Source of the DNA: Sphaerolaimus hirsutus
Taxonomy: Eukaryota; Nematoda; Chromadorea; Monhysterida; Sphaerolaimidae
Assembly: GCA_964036195.1 (NCBI GenBank)
Contig: OZ038455.1
Location: 13,223,855 to 13,287,854 of the forward strand
DNA length: 64,000 bases
Reading direction: 5' to 3'
Under the pieces are notes generated by a model. That model had not been told where the DNA came from. It did not search any database and worked only from the letters and a program-made list of their open reading frames with translations. A program made the translations under genes and the position numbers. Positions 47,607 to 59,134 of the stretch are shown piece after piece (the first letter of the stretch is position 1; the number at the start of each line of letters is the position of its first letter).

Positions 47607-50600
47607 CCCCTATCGGCTTCGAGTACGGTAACAACGGCCAGCGTAGAGGCTCAAGAAATCGCGCAGCAAGGCAATTGGATGTGTCACGTAAAACAATATG
47701 CGGAAGCGGTGAAATATTTCACTGACGCGATTAGATTGGACCCGAAGGAAGTTAGGTCGGTCCTTGTTCTGAAATTTTGATTTCGGTTCGCCGCTCCCCC
47801 CCCCCCCCCCGTTCGCCGGGCTCGGTATACAACCCCCCCCCCCCGCCCCGCTCAAAAATCCTGGCTACGTCCCTGACTTGATGTAAAATATTGAGCGTGT
47901 AAAGTGTCGAGGACTTGCGGGAAGTTATTGACTATTAGGGACCCCCGCCTGATATGTTAGAAAATAGGTTTAGTACAGCTTCATACTACAGTTTCATTGT
48001 TAAAACAACGGTATTTTATAGATTTTATGGCAATCGCGCTGCTTGCTATGAAATTTTGGGCAATTACGAGTTGGCATTAGAAGATGCGAATATGGCGCTT
48101 AGAATTAGTCCAAATTGGATCAAGGGATATTTCCGCAGGGCCAGCGCATTGGAAGGATTGGGGGTACGTTTTCAAAATGATTTGTCTGCAAAAGTCTGTA
48201 TGATCTACAGAACATTTTATGGGCCGAGAAAAGTTTTCCTAGGAGCTGACTATTTTCATCGGGGTTTTTTTTCAAGTGTCAATTTGCCGCATGTCAAATG
48301 TCATTTTATATTGAATTTACAGCGCTACAGTGAATCGCAAAGTACATTGGAGGATTTGCTACGTTTGTCACCAAATTGCGGCGAGGCGACTGTGTGCCGT
48401 TTGAAAGTTATGACCAAACAACTCATGTCCTATGGATTTCCGTTGGAAAGAGCCCAAGCTGCTGTTCTGTATTACGGCAGCGTTCAGAGGGCTAGGCAAT
48501 GCTTGGCCGCTACTAGATGTTGGTTTGGGAATTTTTTCAATCAGTGCGCAAAATTTTAGCGATGTGAGTGACTACAAAAGTGCACTTCCTGAATTGAAAA
48601 TACATAATAATAAGTAATATAAAAATAAATTTTGGCAGATTGCCAGGAAACATTCCGATATGATGCGATACGGAGCGTTCATTGAATGAATATGATATCG
48701 CAGTGTTCGACTAATATTAGACATTTTCTCGAATTTTTGGTTCAAAATTCATAAAATATTCACGAAAATCGTTTTATAAACACATTTTATTTTGTGTAGG
48801 GCGCATTATGCTGGATAGATTACATAGAATTTAATCTGGACCCTTACTGGTGGCTGATACGATTCCCAATCTCACACATCGTCCTTTGACACGGCAGCGG
48901 TGAGCAGCGGCGCCCTGTCCGACGTGTTCGACAGCGACGACGACGAGGCGCTCTCCTGCGGGGCGACGTTTGCAAATACGGACAGCAAAAGTGCACATGC
49001 GGGGCTGACTGGTGCGGACACTGTGGCCAGACCGAGTGATTTGTCGGATTTGTCCGCAGCTGAGCATAATTCCAAAAGCGCCGACGTAGCAGAGCAGCAG
49101 AGTTATTGCGGGAAGTGAGTTTTTGGATCCAGCGCAATATTGGTTTTGGATTTTAGTGTGCAGATTTCGGGATTTTCGAGGATTTTTCAGTCATTTCTGA
49201 AATTTTTACACATCATATTTTTTAAAAGTTAGGAGTTAAAAGGTATCGCGAATTAGAATTCCACCCATTTTCAATTGCTCAGTTGGGAAGGAAGGCTCCT
49301 TGCCCCAAGAACGTCCTTGAAGCTACTTGAAAAAATGTTTTCTCGATATTTTGATATATCAATCGTAAAGAAACCGTGGAAGAAATTGCACTTTAAACTG
49401 GATAACCCCCATTTTACCTGTCCCAATCAAAGCCAAATTGGCAATGCAGTTTTCCTAATCTTACCACTTCCAGCTAAATTTCTAAAAAAATAATTTGTCC
49501 GTAAATGCGCCAATGTCCGCAAATGCAGGGCGCGCGCCGTGTCCACGAACACCACCTTATCGTCATCTGCCGCCAGTGTGGGCGCGGTCACGCCACCTGC
49601 GTTTAGTGCAGTCGCCGCAAATGCCCCCGCGAGCGAGGTTTGTTTTTTCTCTAGATTTTATTCACTTTTCGTCGGTAGGTGTCTGCAGTTTTATTTTATA
49701 AAGTCATAAAAAATTGGTGATTCGTGACCAGCGTATACTTTCGACCAGCTATAAAAAGTGATTTCTTATCACCCATATTTTCACCCTAATCCACAGCCGT
49801 GGCAAGTGTCTCAGCGACGAGCGAAGGCCACACCGCCGCCGGCGCAGAGTTCCGCAGAACGAGTGAACTCCGCGAGTAGGTGCAGCCAATCTCCGCCCGT
49901 CTGCGACCCGTTGCTCGAGTTTGTGCGCTTGTGCTTTTTCGTACTGTGGGACATTGGGCTGGATAGGGTTCAAACGGGACCGCGGTCCCGGTACATGGTT
50001 CGACAAAACGTCGGGACTGGGGCGGTCCCGGTCCCGACACTAGAAAATTTCTGGTCCCGGTCTGAAAAACTGGTCCCGCTTGAACCCTTTGGCTAGGTCG
50101 TGTTTTTCATCAAGTTTGAAACGCTTGGGCAGATGGGATAGACAAATTTTTTGGGGAGTTGATGTCCGCGAGTATTTCAATAATATTCTTTCGATATAGT
50201 GTCGATAGGCAGAAAAGTGTGAGAAATCGCTAAAATCGAGGAAAATAACTAAAAGACGCAGATATATTTATAATGAAAATAGCTGAAAAAGGACAATACG
50301 ATACAAAGTGGTGAATTGTAGATGAAAATGGATTTTGTAGGAAAAAGGATTAAAAATAGTAATGAAGTAAAATTTCAAAATTGTTTCAGATTATTGCTGC
50401 GGGGGGCTTGGCAGTACAGATAGATACCTAGATACCTAGATGAGCTGCGTCTGGGCTAGATAAATAGACAGATTTAAATGGATTGCTAGAACATTGGGGG
50501 GGGGGGGTTAGTGTGCGGGAATGAACGATTTGAACTGAATTGTGTAAAAAAAACCAATGCTACTTTCTCCCGCAGCCCGCGAAACCCATTGAAATGGGAC

Positions 50601-53529
50601 ACGTTGTGGGTGGGCAACTTGCGTCCGAACACGTCCGAGAAACTTGTAGTGGACATTTTTTCAAGGTCAGTTCAACAATTTTCGTATTATGTAACACTGA
50701 AATTTGGTTGATTTTTGCCACATTATCCACCAATCAAAACGCAGGTATGGCAAAATAAAGAATACCCGCATGATACTAGATAAACATTGCGTTTTCATCA
50801 CTTACAATGATTGGCGTTCCGCTGGGGATGCAATCAAGGCTCAGCAAGGTGCACAAATAAACAAACAGGTAAATACATCACGTCTGCAAATTACCGTATA
50901 TACTCGAATAACTCGATAATACCCCTTTAGGCATATGATAAAAATTTTTGCATCCAATTTGGACAAAAATTACACGTTTTTTAGTAAATAAAGCATATTT
51001 CATTAAATGAGTTCATTGAAACATGCTTAACATTTTTTTGACGAAATAATTGACCCCCCCCCCCTCGAATAGTTCCCCCTAGGGATGGCCGAAAAAGTTT
51101 TTTTTCAAAAACAGGGTTTTATTAACCGTTTTTTTTCAAAAGCTCCCAGATATGGTCATGAGCAGGGGTCTCCTAGGGGGGGGGGGCTACCCCATCTATC
51201 TATCCCGGAGGCCGCTCAGCTACCTATCTATCCCGAGGCAAACTTTTTGGCTACTACCCCCAAAGACCCCCCCCCCCAAATCGCTCAGCTATCTATCTAT
51301 ATGGAGTCGTTTTTGGTAAATTTTGCCCCAATTTTCGCTCAAAATCACGCATTTTCGCAACTTTTTATAGTTTTTCACCTTCAAAATCGTGCTTTCCGGC
51401 TTATACATGGTTATATACCTATTTTTAGCCATTTTATACCTACTTTTGGTTACTTTTAACTGATTATTAGCGATTTTTTCCCCTTTCTGCCTTTTTTACC
51501 TTGAAAAAGCCTATATATTGTGCCCCCGCCAGCCCCCCCCCCAGAAAAATTTTCAGCTATCTATCCCGCCGGAGGAGCGATTTGGAGACCCCTGGGGCCA
51601 GATTTAATTCTCCCTACAGATTTGTAGGGTAGGGCGTATGCTCGACAGATTTTTTAAAGTTCAGCCGCATCGACGCACATGCACCGAGAGCAAGGCGGTT
51701 CATAAAATACACGAAACTATCCCTTAAAGTCGCCAATATTGCAATATGACGTATATCACGACGTATATCGGCGACCTTAAGGGATAGTTTCTTGTATTTT
51801 ACGAACCACCTTGCTCTCTGTGCATGTGCGTCGATGCGGCTGAACTTAAAAGATCTATCGGGCGTACGCCCTACCCTACAAATCTGTAGGGAGAATTAAA
51901 TCTGGCTCCTGGTCATGAGTCAACATATACAGGTAAATCAGACAGGTGACAGTACGTTGTGATGTTATATATACCCATAGAATGGCTGTAGTGTCATGGG
52001 ATGGCATTTTAGGTGATGATTTGTGTACAAAATATATGTTTTATGTCGACTTATTACGGATATCACCTTTTGTCGAACATTCGTGACTTCAAATGAAGTT
52101 GGGTAAGGAAAAGTGCCTCAATAAGGATATAAGAGCAGGTTAACACATTGGCAGTGGTGTTTCACACTGCACAAGTGTGTTGGGGCACATTGGCTGTATA
52201 TATTATATACTACACTAGCACATCGTGGCTTATTATGAGATATAGCACAAACAAAGGATGCTTTTACACTAAAAATGCCTCAAAACCAATGAAAACCACC
52301 ACAAATGGTAAAGTACAGGTGAAATTTTGGCCTAGGTTTTTAAAAAAAACAAAAACATTTTCGATGGTCGGGTTTTTTATATAAAACGTTTTTAATTAAA
52401 ACAAACCTTTGAAAAAAACCCTTGGCCATCCCTAGTTATCTCCCTCGAAAAAGTCTGATGAAAATATTATTCCCCGGGGGGTTATTCGAATGTATACGGT
52501 ATATACATTTCAGCAGGGTTTCGAATGGGGGTTGGGCCAAATCGCTCAGCTATCATTCTACCCTGGAAGACGCTGACGGCCTTGCACTTAAAAAAAAGCT
52601 TTTTTCAAATAAAAAGGCGGCCATCCCTAGTTTCAAATGTTGGAATAATTGACGATCTATTGTGCCCGTGCACATTGGTTTTCACACGAAATTTCGAAAA
52701 CTCACAAATCAGCTTAGAACGCATTTGTGTTTTATACAAAACGTGGCCGTCAACTACAGTTGAAGGAGATCAAAAATGTCTCATTGTGGGAAACTCAAAC
52801 ACGTTCAAAGATAGTTTATGAGTTTTCGAAATTTCGTATGAAAACTAGTGTGCGCAGGCAGGGACGTCGTACGCAGGATTTTTGAGCGGGGGGGGGGGCG
52901 GATTGTTTACTGAGCCCGGCGAACGGGGGGGGCAGCTAAAATTTGGCCCTATAGTAAAGGAATGGAGCCATGGCGCTGGCGCCATTTGTAGGCGCCAGCG
53001 CCATGGCAGTATTGGCGTTGGCGCTGGAGCCAAGGTATACTCTATAGGTACTGATGTAGACGTATATATAGGACTGAGACACATGTTGGACACTTTTATG
53101 ATGCTTTTCAGGCTCCTGAAAATACACATTAAACAATGGGGTGGGGATTTGCGCCAAAATTTTTGAAAATGCCTACAAAATCGCTTTAGAAAAGTGCAAT
53201 TCCTGGCAAATTTTTATGTCCGGCCCGGGAACGGGGGGGGGCGGCCGCCCCCCCCCCCCCGCCCCCCCCCCCCTGCGTACGTCCTTGTGCGCAGGGACAT
53301 TTTGAAATATGAAATTCTTATCGTGCCTAATCTTGCGAATCAACTTTTTTCATGTTTACCTAATTTCACGCCATCAAATCTCCTTTAAACTCCCACAACT
53401 TTGCAGAAAGTACTCATAAAGTTTCCGGACAGAGCGCTGGAAAATGCCCAAAAACTGACCAGCGCCTCCAAGCAACAACAGCAACAATCGAGAGCGCACC
53501 AGCCGGTGGTTTTGCGCAAGAAAAAGTGA
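47607..53529 (+). CDS. TPR and RRM domain protein
   Basis: Nine plus-strand exons (47607-47755, 48022-48163, 48323-48518, 48898-49114, 49529-49637, 49797-49879, 50576-50665, 50745-50868, 53407-53529) join in phase: 410 codons plus stop. Residues 1-130 form TPR helices (EIAQQGNWMCHVKQYAEAVK, FYGNRAACYEILGNYELALE, YFRRASALEGLG). Then comes a UBA-like helix set (QLMSYGFPLERAQAAVLYYG), an acidic low-complexity linker (DVFDSDDDEA) and an RRM with LWVGNL (RNP2) and HCVFITYNDW (RNP1 region). It ends in a Gln run and the basic VVLRKKK. This suggests an RNA-binding co-chaperone-like adaptor; that role is inference. The first exon is missing: an ATG at 47442 (MATETSSNP) is a weak candidate. The last intron (50869-53406) is full of transposons. 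Confidence 0.82.
47790..47876. repeat. 'ACGTAGCCAGG' element fragment in TPR-RRM intron 1
   Basis: The C-rich block, 'gttcgccgggctcggtataca' and the end ctggctacgtccctg match the copies at 7031-7197 and 54528-54940. Only the right half is present. Confidence 0.65.
50892..52502. mobile_element. Three-deep transposon nest in TPR-RRM intron 8
   Basis: The outer MITE has TACCGTATATACTCGAATAA at 50892 and a matching end near 52502. Into it is inserted a TAGGGATGGCC-ended element (about 51080-52434). Into that is inserted a CAGGGGTCTCC hAT-like copy (51163-51911). Confidence 0.8.
51163..51911. mobile_element. hAT-like element, CAGGGGTCTCC ends, copy 3, fused with a second foldback
   Basis: It starts CAGGGGTCTCC and has an exact target duplication GTCATGAG (51155-51162, 51912-51919). 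The expected right end GGAGACCCCTG occurs at about 51585-51593. It continues directly into a palindromic foldback with GGCCAGATTTAATTCTCCC ends (51594-51911). The duplication encloses both parts. Confidence 0.75.
52860..53285. mobile_element. TIR element, GGACGT...ACGTCC ends, C/G-rich
   Basis: The left end (agggacgtcgtacgcaggatttttgagcggg) is mirrored by ccctgcgtacgtcct. A GGCGCC block sits inside (52970-53040). The right end is about 120 nt from the last exon of the TPR-RRM gene. Confidence 0.75.
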
Positions 53530-53561
53530 CGCGGCTTGGGACTTTTTTGGTGCTGCAAACA

Positions 53562-53762
53562 CTAGTTTACTGTTAGTTAACTAAAAGTTTAGTTAACTCA
53601 TGAATCGACTTTGAATCGCATTTGAGTTTACTGGAATTAGGTGTTTGTCAACTACATGTTGATGGAGGAGAGTAAAAATGTCTCATTCCAGTGAGCTCAA
53701 ATGTGTTTGAGTTTATGGGTTTACGAAATTGAAAAAAATTCGCCGGTTAACTAGTGCGTGCA
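53562..53762. repeat. Foldback with AACTAGT ends
   Basis: Short inverted arms around aactaaac and gttaactagtg surround 'gtcaactacatgttgatggag'. A related foldback with the same core wording is at 52660-52858. It follows the TPR-RRM stop codon. Confidence 0.5.
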
Positions 53763-54527
53763 GCGACATGACATGGGTCGCAATGGGAAATTGGGGTTGC
53801 ATTTCGAATATTTTTTTTTGAGATTCGTCACGATTGGTGGGCTTAGATTTCTGAGAGATTACGGTATCAGAGCGGATGCGTTTTCTATTTTTTTCTCAGC
53901 CGGAATGATGCATAGGTATATGTAGGTAAGTCACTTTTAATTGATCGATGTCGATAAACTTGAATTATACAATTAAATCCGAGCCCTTTTTTCGTTTCAT
54001 GTACTTATTGACCAATTCTTGTGTGGTGTTTGTACAGAATATGTGGTTATTGTGTCTTCAGATGAAATTGGTTGTAGATTTGCATGTTTTTTCCAGTCAG
54101 GGACGTATCCAGGATTCCCCACGGGGGCTAATATGTAGTATACAGACCCTCGAAAAATTAAACGTGGTACCTAGAAAAGTCTAATAGGGTGTAGCTGTGG
54201 CACTGGCGCCATTCAGAGGCGATACGCCATGGTGTCATTGGCGTTGGCGCCGAGCGAACCCCGCCGTATGTATTTATATAAATAGTACACGGCAAATACC
54301 GAGCATAAGCATGGGTACATTTACAAAGGTATTCGAAACTTCAGGGATCCATATGTTAAAATTACCTCTTATATGAAGTAAATAAATGCGCACTAGCTGG
54401 CATAAATATTACAAAATACAATCACAGTTAGTATGACAACATAATTCATTATATTTTTTTATGGCTCACCCTTGACCACCCCCCGCCCCCAAGTAAGGAA
54501 TTTTGGATACATCCTTGATTTCAGAGA

Positions 54528-54940
54528 CGTAGCCAGGATTTTTGAGCGGGGGGGGGGGTTGTATACGGAGTCCGGCGAACGGGGGGGGGGCGGCGCCCCC
54601 CCCCCCTAAAATTTTACCCCTGTAGTAGGGGAATGGCGCCATTCGTAGGCGCGACGCCACTGGCTTTGGCATTGGCGCCAAAACAGCAGTATACGTCTGT
54701 ATTTTACAGGCATATAGAGCAACATGGACAGGAATTGAGTCCATTTTCACTGGTTTTGAGGCCGCAGAGACCGAAAATATATTTCTGTTGTGAAGGGAAA
54801 ATGCGCGCTTGCGCGCAAAAAAATTTTAAACTGTCGACAAAATCGTGTTCTGAAAGTGCCATTCCTGGCACATTTTTTTTCCGGCCCGGGAAGATGGGGG
54901 CGGCCGCCCCCCCCCCGCCCCCCCTGGCTACGTCCTTGCT
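54528..54940. mobile_element. TIR element, GACGTAGCCAGGATTTTTGAG ends
   Basis: GACGTAGCCAGGATTTTTGAG followed by a G run is mirrored by a C run and ccctggctacgtcc. The interior has a GGCGCC block and 'gcgcgcttgcgcgcaaaa'. A further copy is cut by the window end at 63893. Confidence 0.8.
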
Positions 54941-55184
54941 TGATTTCATTCATTATGTAGAAAAAAATCAAAGTAGGTTTACAATCGGCGGCAGTGTCTC
55001 TAACATTTGGACCATTGCGGAGTTCCCTACAGATAATGAATTCGGAAATAATGATATAAATATTTAGCTGGAAAAATGTGATTTTATGTGCTTTGGGGGT
55101 GGTTTGTATTAGAGTTCAAACGGGATCGACCTTTACTGATCCGGGTCTGCGTTGTTTTTTTTGAATATTTGGATCGGGATTCAC

Positions 55185-55827
55185 TAGGGTTGGAAAAAAA
55201 CGTTTTTTTCAACTCCATGTTTTTAAAAAACAACGTTTTTTATCTAAAAAAAAGTTTTTTTTTAGCTCCCAGATCTCTGGGTCAACATTTATACGTATAT
55301 CAGACAAGTGGAAATACTCTGTGATGTCATATATGACTATATAATGGCTGTGGAGCCATTGGATAGCATTATAAGTGGTGATTTGTGTCAAAAATGTCCA
55401 TTTTTTTGTTGACATGTTCGTATATCATCTTATAGTCGAATGTTCGTGACTTCAAGTGAAGTTTCGCACGGAATAGTGATCAAACAAGGTTATAAAAGGA
55501 GGTTGTTACTTTGGGAGTGATGTTACACACTGTGGAGGTACATGGAAGCACATTACCTGAATATGATACGGCTTATTTACCCAGTGTAGCACATAGAAAT
55601 GGTTGCTTTGATACTAAAAATGCCACAAAACCAATGAAAACAACAACCAATGTCAAATTGTGTGTGAAATTGCGCGTTTGCGCGCAAAAAAATGCAAAAT
55701 ACTTAGTGCTTAGTACTAAAAATTTTGTCCGACGTTTTTTTAATAAAATAACGGTTCGGACATCGTGTTTTTTAAAAAAACAACGTTTTTTAAAATAAAA
55801 CGTTTAAAAAAACATCGGCCAACCCTA
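55185..55827. mobile_element. hAT-like element, TAGGGTTGG ends
   Basis: TAGGGTTGG is mirrored by CCAACCCTA. The flanks GGATTCAC and GGATTGAC agree at 7 of 8 positions. It is related to the TAGGGATGGCC element in the 50.9-52.5 kb nest (shared 'tgccacaaaaccaatgaaaac' wording). Confidence 0.8.
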
Positions 55828-56078
55828 GGATTGACATTTCAAATTTTCGTGATTTATCATATTTAGATAGATAGCTATAGCGGTTTGGGTGACTCCGTTA
55901 GAGACCCCGCCCCCTTCTAAAAAAACCCTTGAGTTATTAGATAAAAATTCAATAGACAGTTTAAAATGCGTGCATGTTGCTGCAGTTTTCGAATAAGCAA
56001 TTTTATTTCATTGAATTGACCCGGCGTTTTTTCCGTGTAGCCTCATTCTAGGTGTTGAGAATATGCTGCATAATTGCT

Positions 56079-56488
56079 AAGGCGGTGTTTACAGTAAATT
56101 TAGTGACAATGCGACCATTTCCTTAAAGTGTCATATCTCAATTGAAAAATTCCGTATTTTCGTGAAAAGGCAGTGAACTATAGATACTATAGGAATATAC
56201 CTACATGCATGCAAAGTTTCAGGTGATTTCTTCTTGTCATTCGTAAGTTATAGGCTTAAAAAAATTCATTGTCGCAAATTTGTCGCGGTTTGCGACGACG
56301 AATTTTTTTGTTAAAGCCTATAGCTTACGAACGACAAGAAGAAATCACCTGAAACTTGGCATGCATGTATATTCCTATAGTATCTTTAGTTCACTGCCTT
56401 TTCACAAAAATACGGCACTTTTCCATTGAGATATGACACTTTTAAAAAAATCGTCGCATCGTCACTAACATTACTGTAAACACCGCCT
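56079..56488. repeat. Foldback, AAGGCGGTGTTTACAGTAA ends
   Basis: Two arms of about 190 bp are near-perfect inverted repeats around a loop at about 56280. The outermost words are aaggcggtgtttacagtaa and its complement. No coding region. Confidence 0.85.
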
Positions 56489-57656
56489 TAATATATTGTG
56501 GCAGACTGTCATTCGAAGGAACATAGGGCAGGGTATGAAACCAGATGTCATGAATGGGGGGCTGTATGAAAAACGCCCTGGCTCATTCAAACTCGTCCAT
56601 TCTACACAAAAAACAACAACTTTGATTTAGAGATTTGTAAATATTTGAGCGTCGATAGCAGTTGAATTTTGTGCCAGTATAAAGTCGCATTACCCCAGCT
56701 TCATAATTGTGACAAGCATAGGACAAGTCTTGCAAGAGAAATTCCGTGATTATATTCAGGCTGAACTTGCAACCTTTTCCGTAGTGTAAATTGTCCCCGG
56801 CGGGAATGTGTTTAAAATTTTACTATTCCACCTGTTTATTTTGTTTTCTTTGCACTTTTGTCTTTGCCAAAATAAGTGGGCAGGTAGGGTCCAAACGGGA
56901 AATTTGAAATCCTGAATTTTTTAAAATGCAATCTCGGTCCCGAGACTCCAATCCGGGTTTTGAAAAGTCCGGTTTGAACCCTATATGACGCGGTGCAAAT
57001 TCCGAGCCAATGAGTAAAAGCAATGCGAATCGCAACTGGATACGTTGACGATTTTCTACATACCTATGCAAAATTAATGAAGATAATTGTCAGATCTACA
57101 TGGAGTGTCATTCTAAACTCCAAATTTGTAGAAAATTAATCTTTGGCCATGGCTATGTCAGAAAATCTCGGAGAATGCCATTCCATTACATCTTCCATTG
57201 GAGAAAAACTGGCGTCGTAAAAAAGCTGTTTTTCACTGCAAAACACCGGGAACATGTTTTGGAAGGTGTTTCCGACCATTTTTGGCATAGGGTTTTTTTG
57301 GCATTTTTTAAAGCAGGTGATTATTGATGCATTTTTAGAACGGTAAATATTTACTGTAAAACGTTGCATAATAGGAAACCATTTAAGCTAAAAAATATTT
57401 CCATAATTTTCATCATTCTGACCACGCGGTTAGCTCCGAATTTGCACAGCAATTTTTTGGCGGTATGTGTGTAGTGGACTGTTTGCGTTACTTTTTATTT
57501 TATTTTAGGGGTATTCAGTTCATTATGTTGTGTACATAGCGGTTGTTTGGGTGCACGCTTTTTCACCGATGAGAAAGAACTTTTTTCAGATTGGGCAATA
57601 ATCGTGCCGCCTGCCATTTTACCTGGCACCAATACATAATAATTTGTATTTTTATT

Positions 57657-58143
57657 TTATTTTTTTTGTGTCTCAGCAGTGCTCGATGAGAATTTGTACA
57701 GTGAACAAATATGAAATTTGTAAAATAATTGGTATGTTTCGTTGATCATTTCTCTAGTGGCCGTCTGCACTTCGCAATGTGTCCGTTTTTCGCTGATAAG
57801 ATTTCCCTCGCCTCGTAGAATGTTTGTCTTCTTTTTGATTATGTTTTGTAGAATTACGACGCTGGATCTCTTCGAACAGGCACACATGAAAGAAAAAATA
57901 TGGCTTGTGACACTTGTAAATGTACCTGGCTGCACTCTCAGACCCTGTAAAATGTTAAATGTCATACGAAGTGTGAAAAATCATAGAAAATGCTCTGAAA
58001 AATTGCGAACTCGTGACATTTTACAGGGTTCGGGAGTGTACACGGTGCGAGGCGCATATCTCGCTTTCATCAAAAAAGATGGTCGATATTTTTGGAATTA
58101 ACACTACAATTTTGCGAACCCAACAATTGTGTGTGCGGTACAT
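57657..58143 (-). CDS. Putative two-exon gene split by an introner, unknown product
   Basis: Exon 1 (58044-58143) starts at ATG and reads MYRTHNCWVRKIVVLIPKIS then TIFFDESEICASH. Exon 2 (57657-57925) ends in STAETQKK and a stop, followed at once by AATAAA. The intron (57926-58043) is an introner-type foldback with GTGTACACTCCC at its 5' end and GTGCAGCCAG at its 3' end. Joined in phase 1 it gives 122 aa. No family is recognised. The other two minus-strand frames of exon 2 are also fairly open, so the frame is uncertain. Confidence 0.35.
57926..58043 (-). mobile_element. Introner-type foldback, copy 4 (118 bp)
   Basis: The hairpin of CCCTGTAAAATG and CATTTTACAGGG units is shorter than the other copies. 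Ends on the minus strand are GTGTACACTCCC and GAGTGCAGCCAG, the same splice-site-bearing pattern. On the plus strand the ends do not match the family, so the minus strand is the splicing strand. Confidence 0.6.
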
Positions 58144-58735
58144 ACCTGTATTGCCTAACGTAACGTCAAATGCTATGCAACATACTACCTACTTTTAATT
58201 GTTTTTGCGGCACACCGCTGTATTGCTAATCACCTATTTTGAGTTTTACGTTGCATCTAGAATTCTAAAAATCTCTGAGAGATTTGTATTTAAAAATATA
58301 AATTTATATTTTTTTCTAGAATTTTCCAGAGATATTTGATTATACATTTTCCTGGGGAGTAATTAGAAAACCTCACTGAAGGTCATGTTTGGATCGAAAC
58401 ATTGGGTGAAACTTTCTTACAGAATATTCCATGTAGCAGCAGAAAAAAATAAAAAGTTGCATAGTAAACATGTCTGAAGAAAGTGAAAAGAAGTTCAGCC
58501 AGCTGACGTTATTTTTTGTGTGAAGTTCCACAGCCTGAATGATAAACAGTTACCAATCAATCAAGGATATGTTGCAATCAACGATGGCAACAACACTCAT
58601 TACATACAGAAACTCATTGAGTTTCTGTGTTTTTGGTTTACACAGAAACATGGAAACTGAAAGAATTTAAAACATGTGTTTTATTGATCACATGAAAACA
58701 GAAAAGTTTTTCAAGGTTTTTATTGGCAATTTCAA

Positions 58736-59054
58736 GTAAACACCTTCCCGGACAAGTACACCACCCATTTTTTTATTTCACTTCGGATGTAATATCTCCG
58801 TCCATGGGGGTGCTATAAGGCTGAAACTTTGTATATATAAGGTTGTAAGACCCCTCTACTCTCCAACAATCGGGGAGGTGCGGCGACTCACTACAGGGTG
58901 GGTCGCCGCACCTCCCCGATTGTTGGAGAGTAGAGGGGTCTTACAACCTTATATATACAAAGTTTCAGCCTTATAGCACCCCCATGGACGGAGATATTGC
59001 ATTCGAAGTGAAATAAAAAAATGGGTGGTGAACTTGTCCGGGAAGGTGTTTACA
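58736..59054. repeat. Near-perfect hairpin, AAACACCTTCCCGGACAAGT ends
   Basis: The two halves (about 150 bp each) are almost exact reverse complements around 58900, ending in ggtgtttac. It shares termini and the 'ctaaggctgaaactt' and 'gggtcgcc' blocks with the family at 1-225 and 13.4-16.4 kb. Confidence 0.88.
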
Positions 59055-59134
59055 ATTGGCACCCATGTAACTGGCCAGTTCTGACAATCGTGGGAATTGT
59101 GATCGGAGCACTGGAGAGACACTCGCCCACCAGT

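Larger units (their letters stand above)
53763..57656. other. Intergenic: transposons and unassigned sequence
   Basis: It holds TIR elements at 54528-54940 and 55185-55827 and a foldback at 56079-56488. An ATG at 57148 starts a short plus-strand frame (MAMSENLGECHSITSS) that reaches a possible donor at GCGTC|GTAAAA, but no partner exon joins it convincingly. Confidence 0.4.

Noticed and set aside
57148-57220. ATG-initiated frame MAMSENLGECHSITSS with a possible donor
   Set aside because: Possible downstream exons (near 57537, 57676, 57852) could not be joined in a consistent phase; left as unproven.
57852-58104. Plus-strand reading across the 58-kb introner (VYTVRGAYLAFIKKDGRYF)
   Set aside because: The element's family-specific splice ends are on the minus strand, where ATG, stop and AATAAA are also present.
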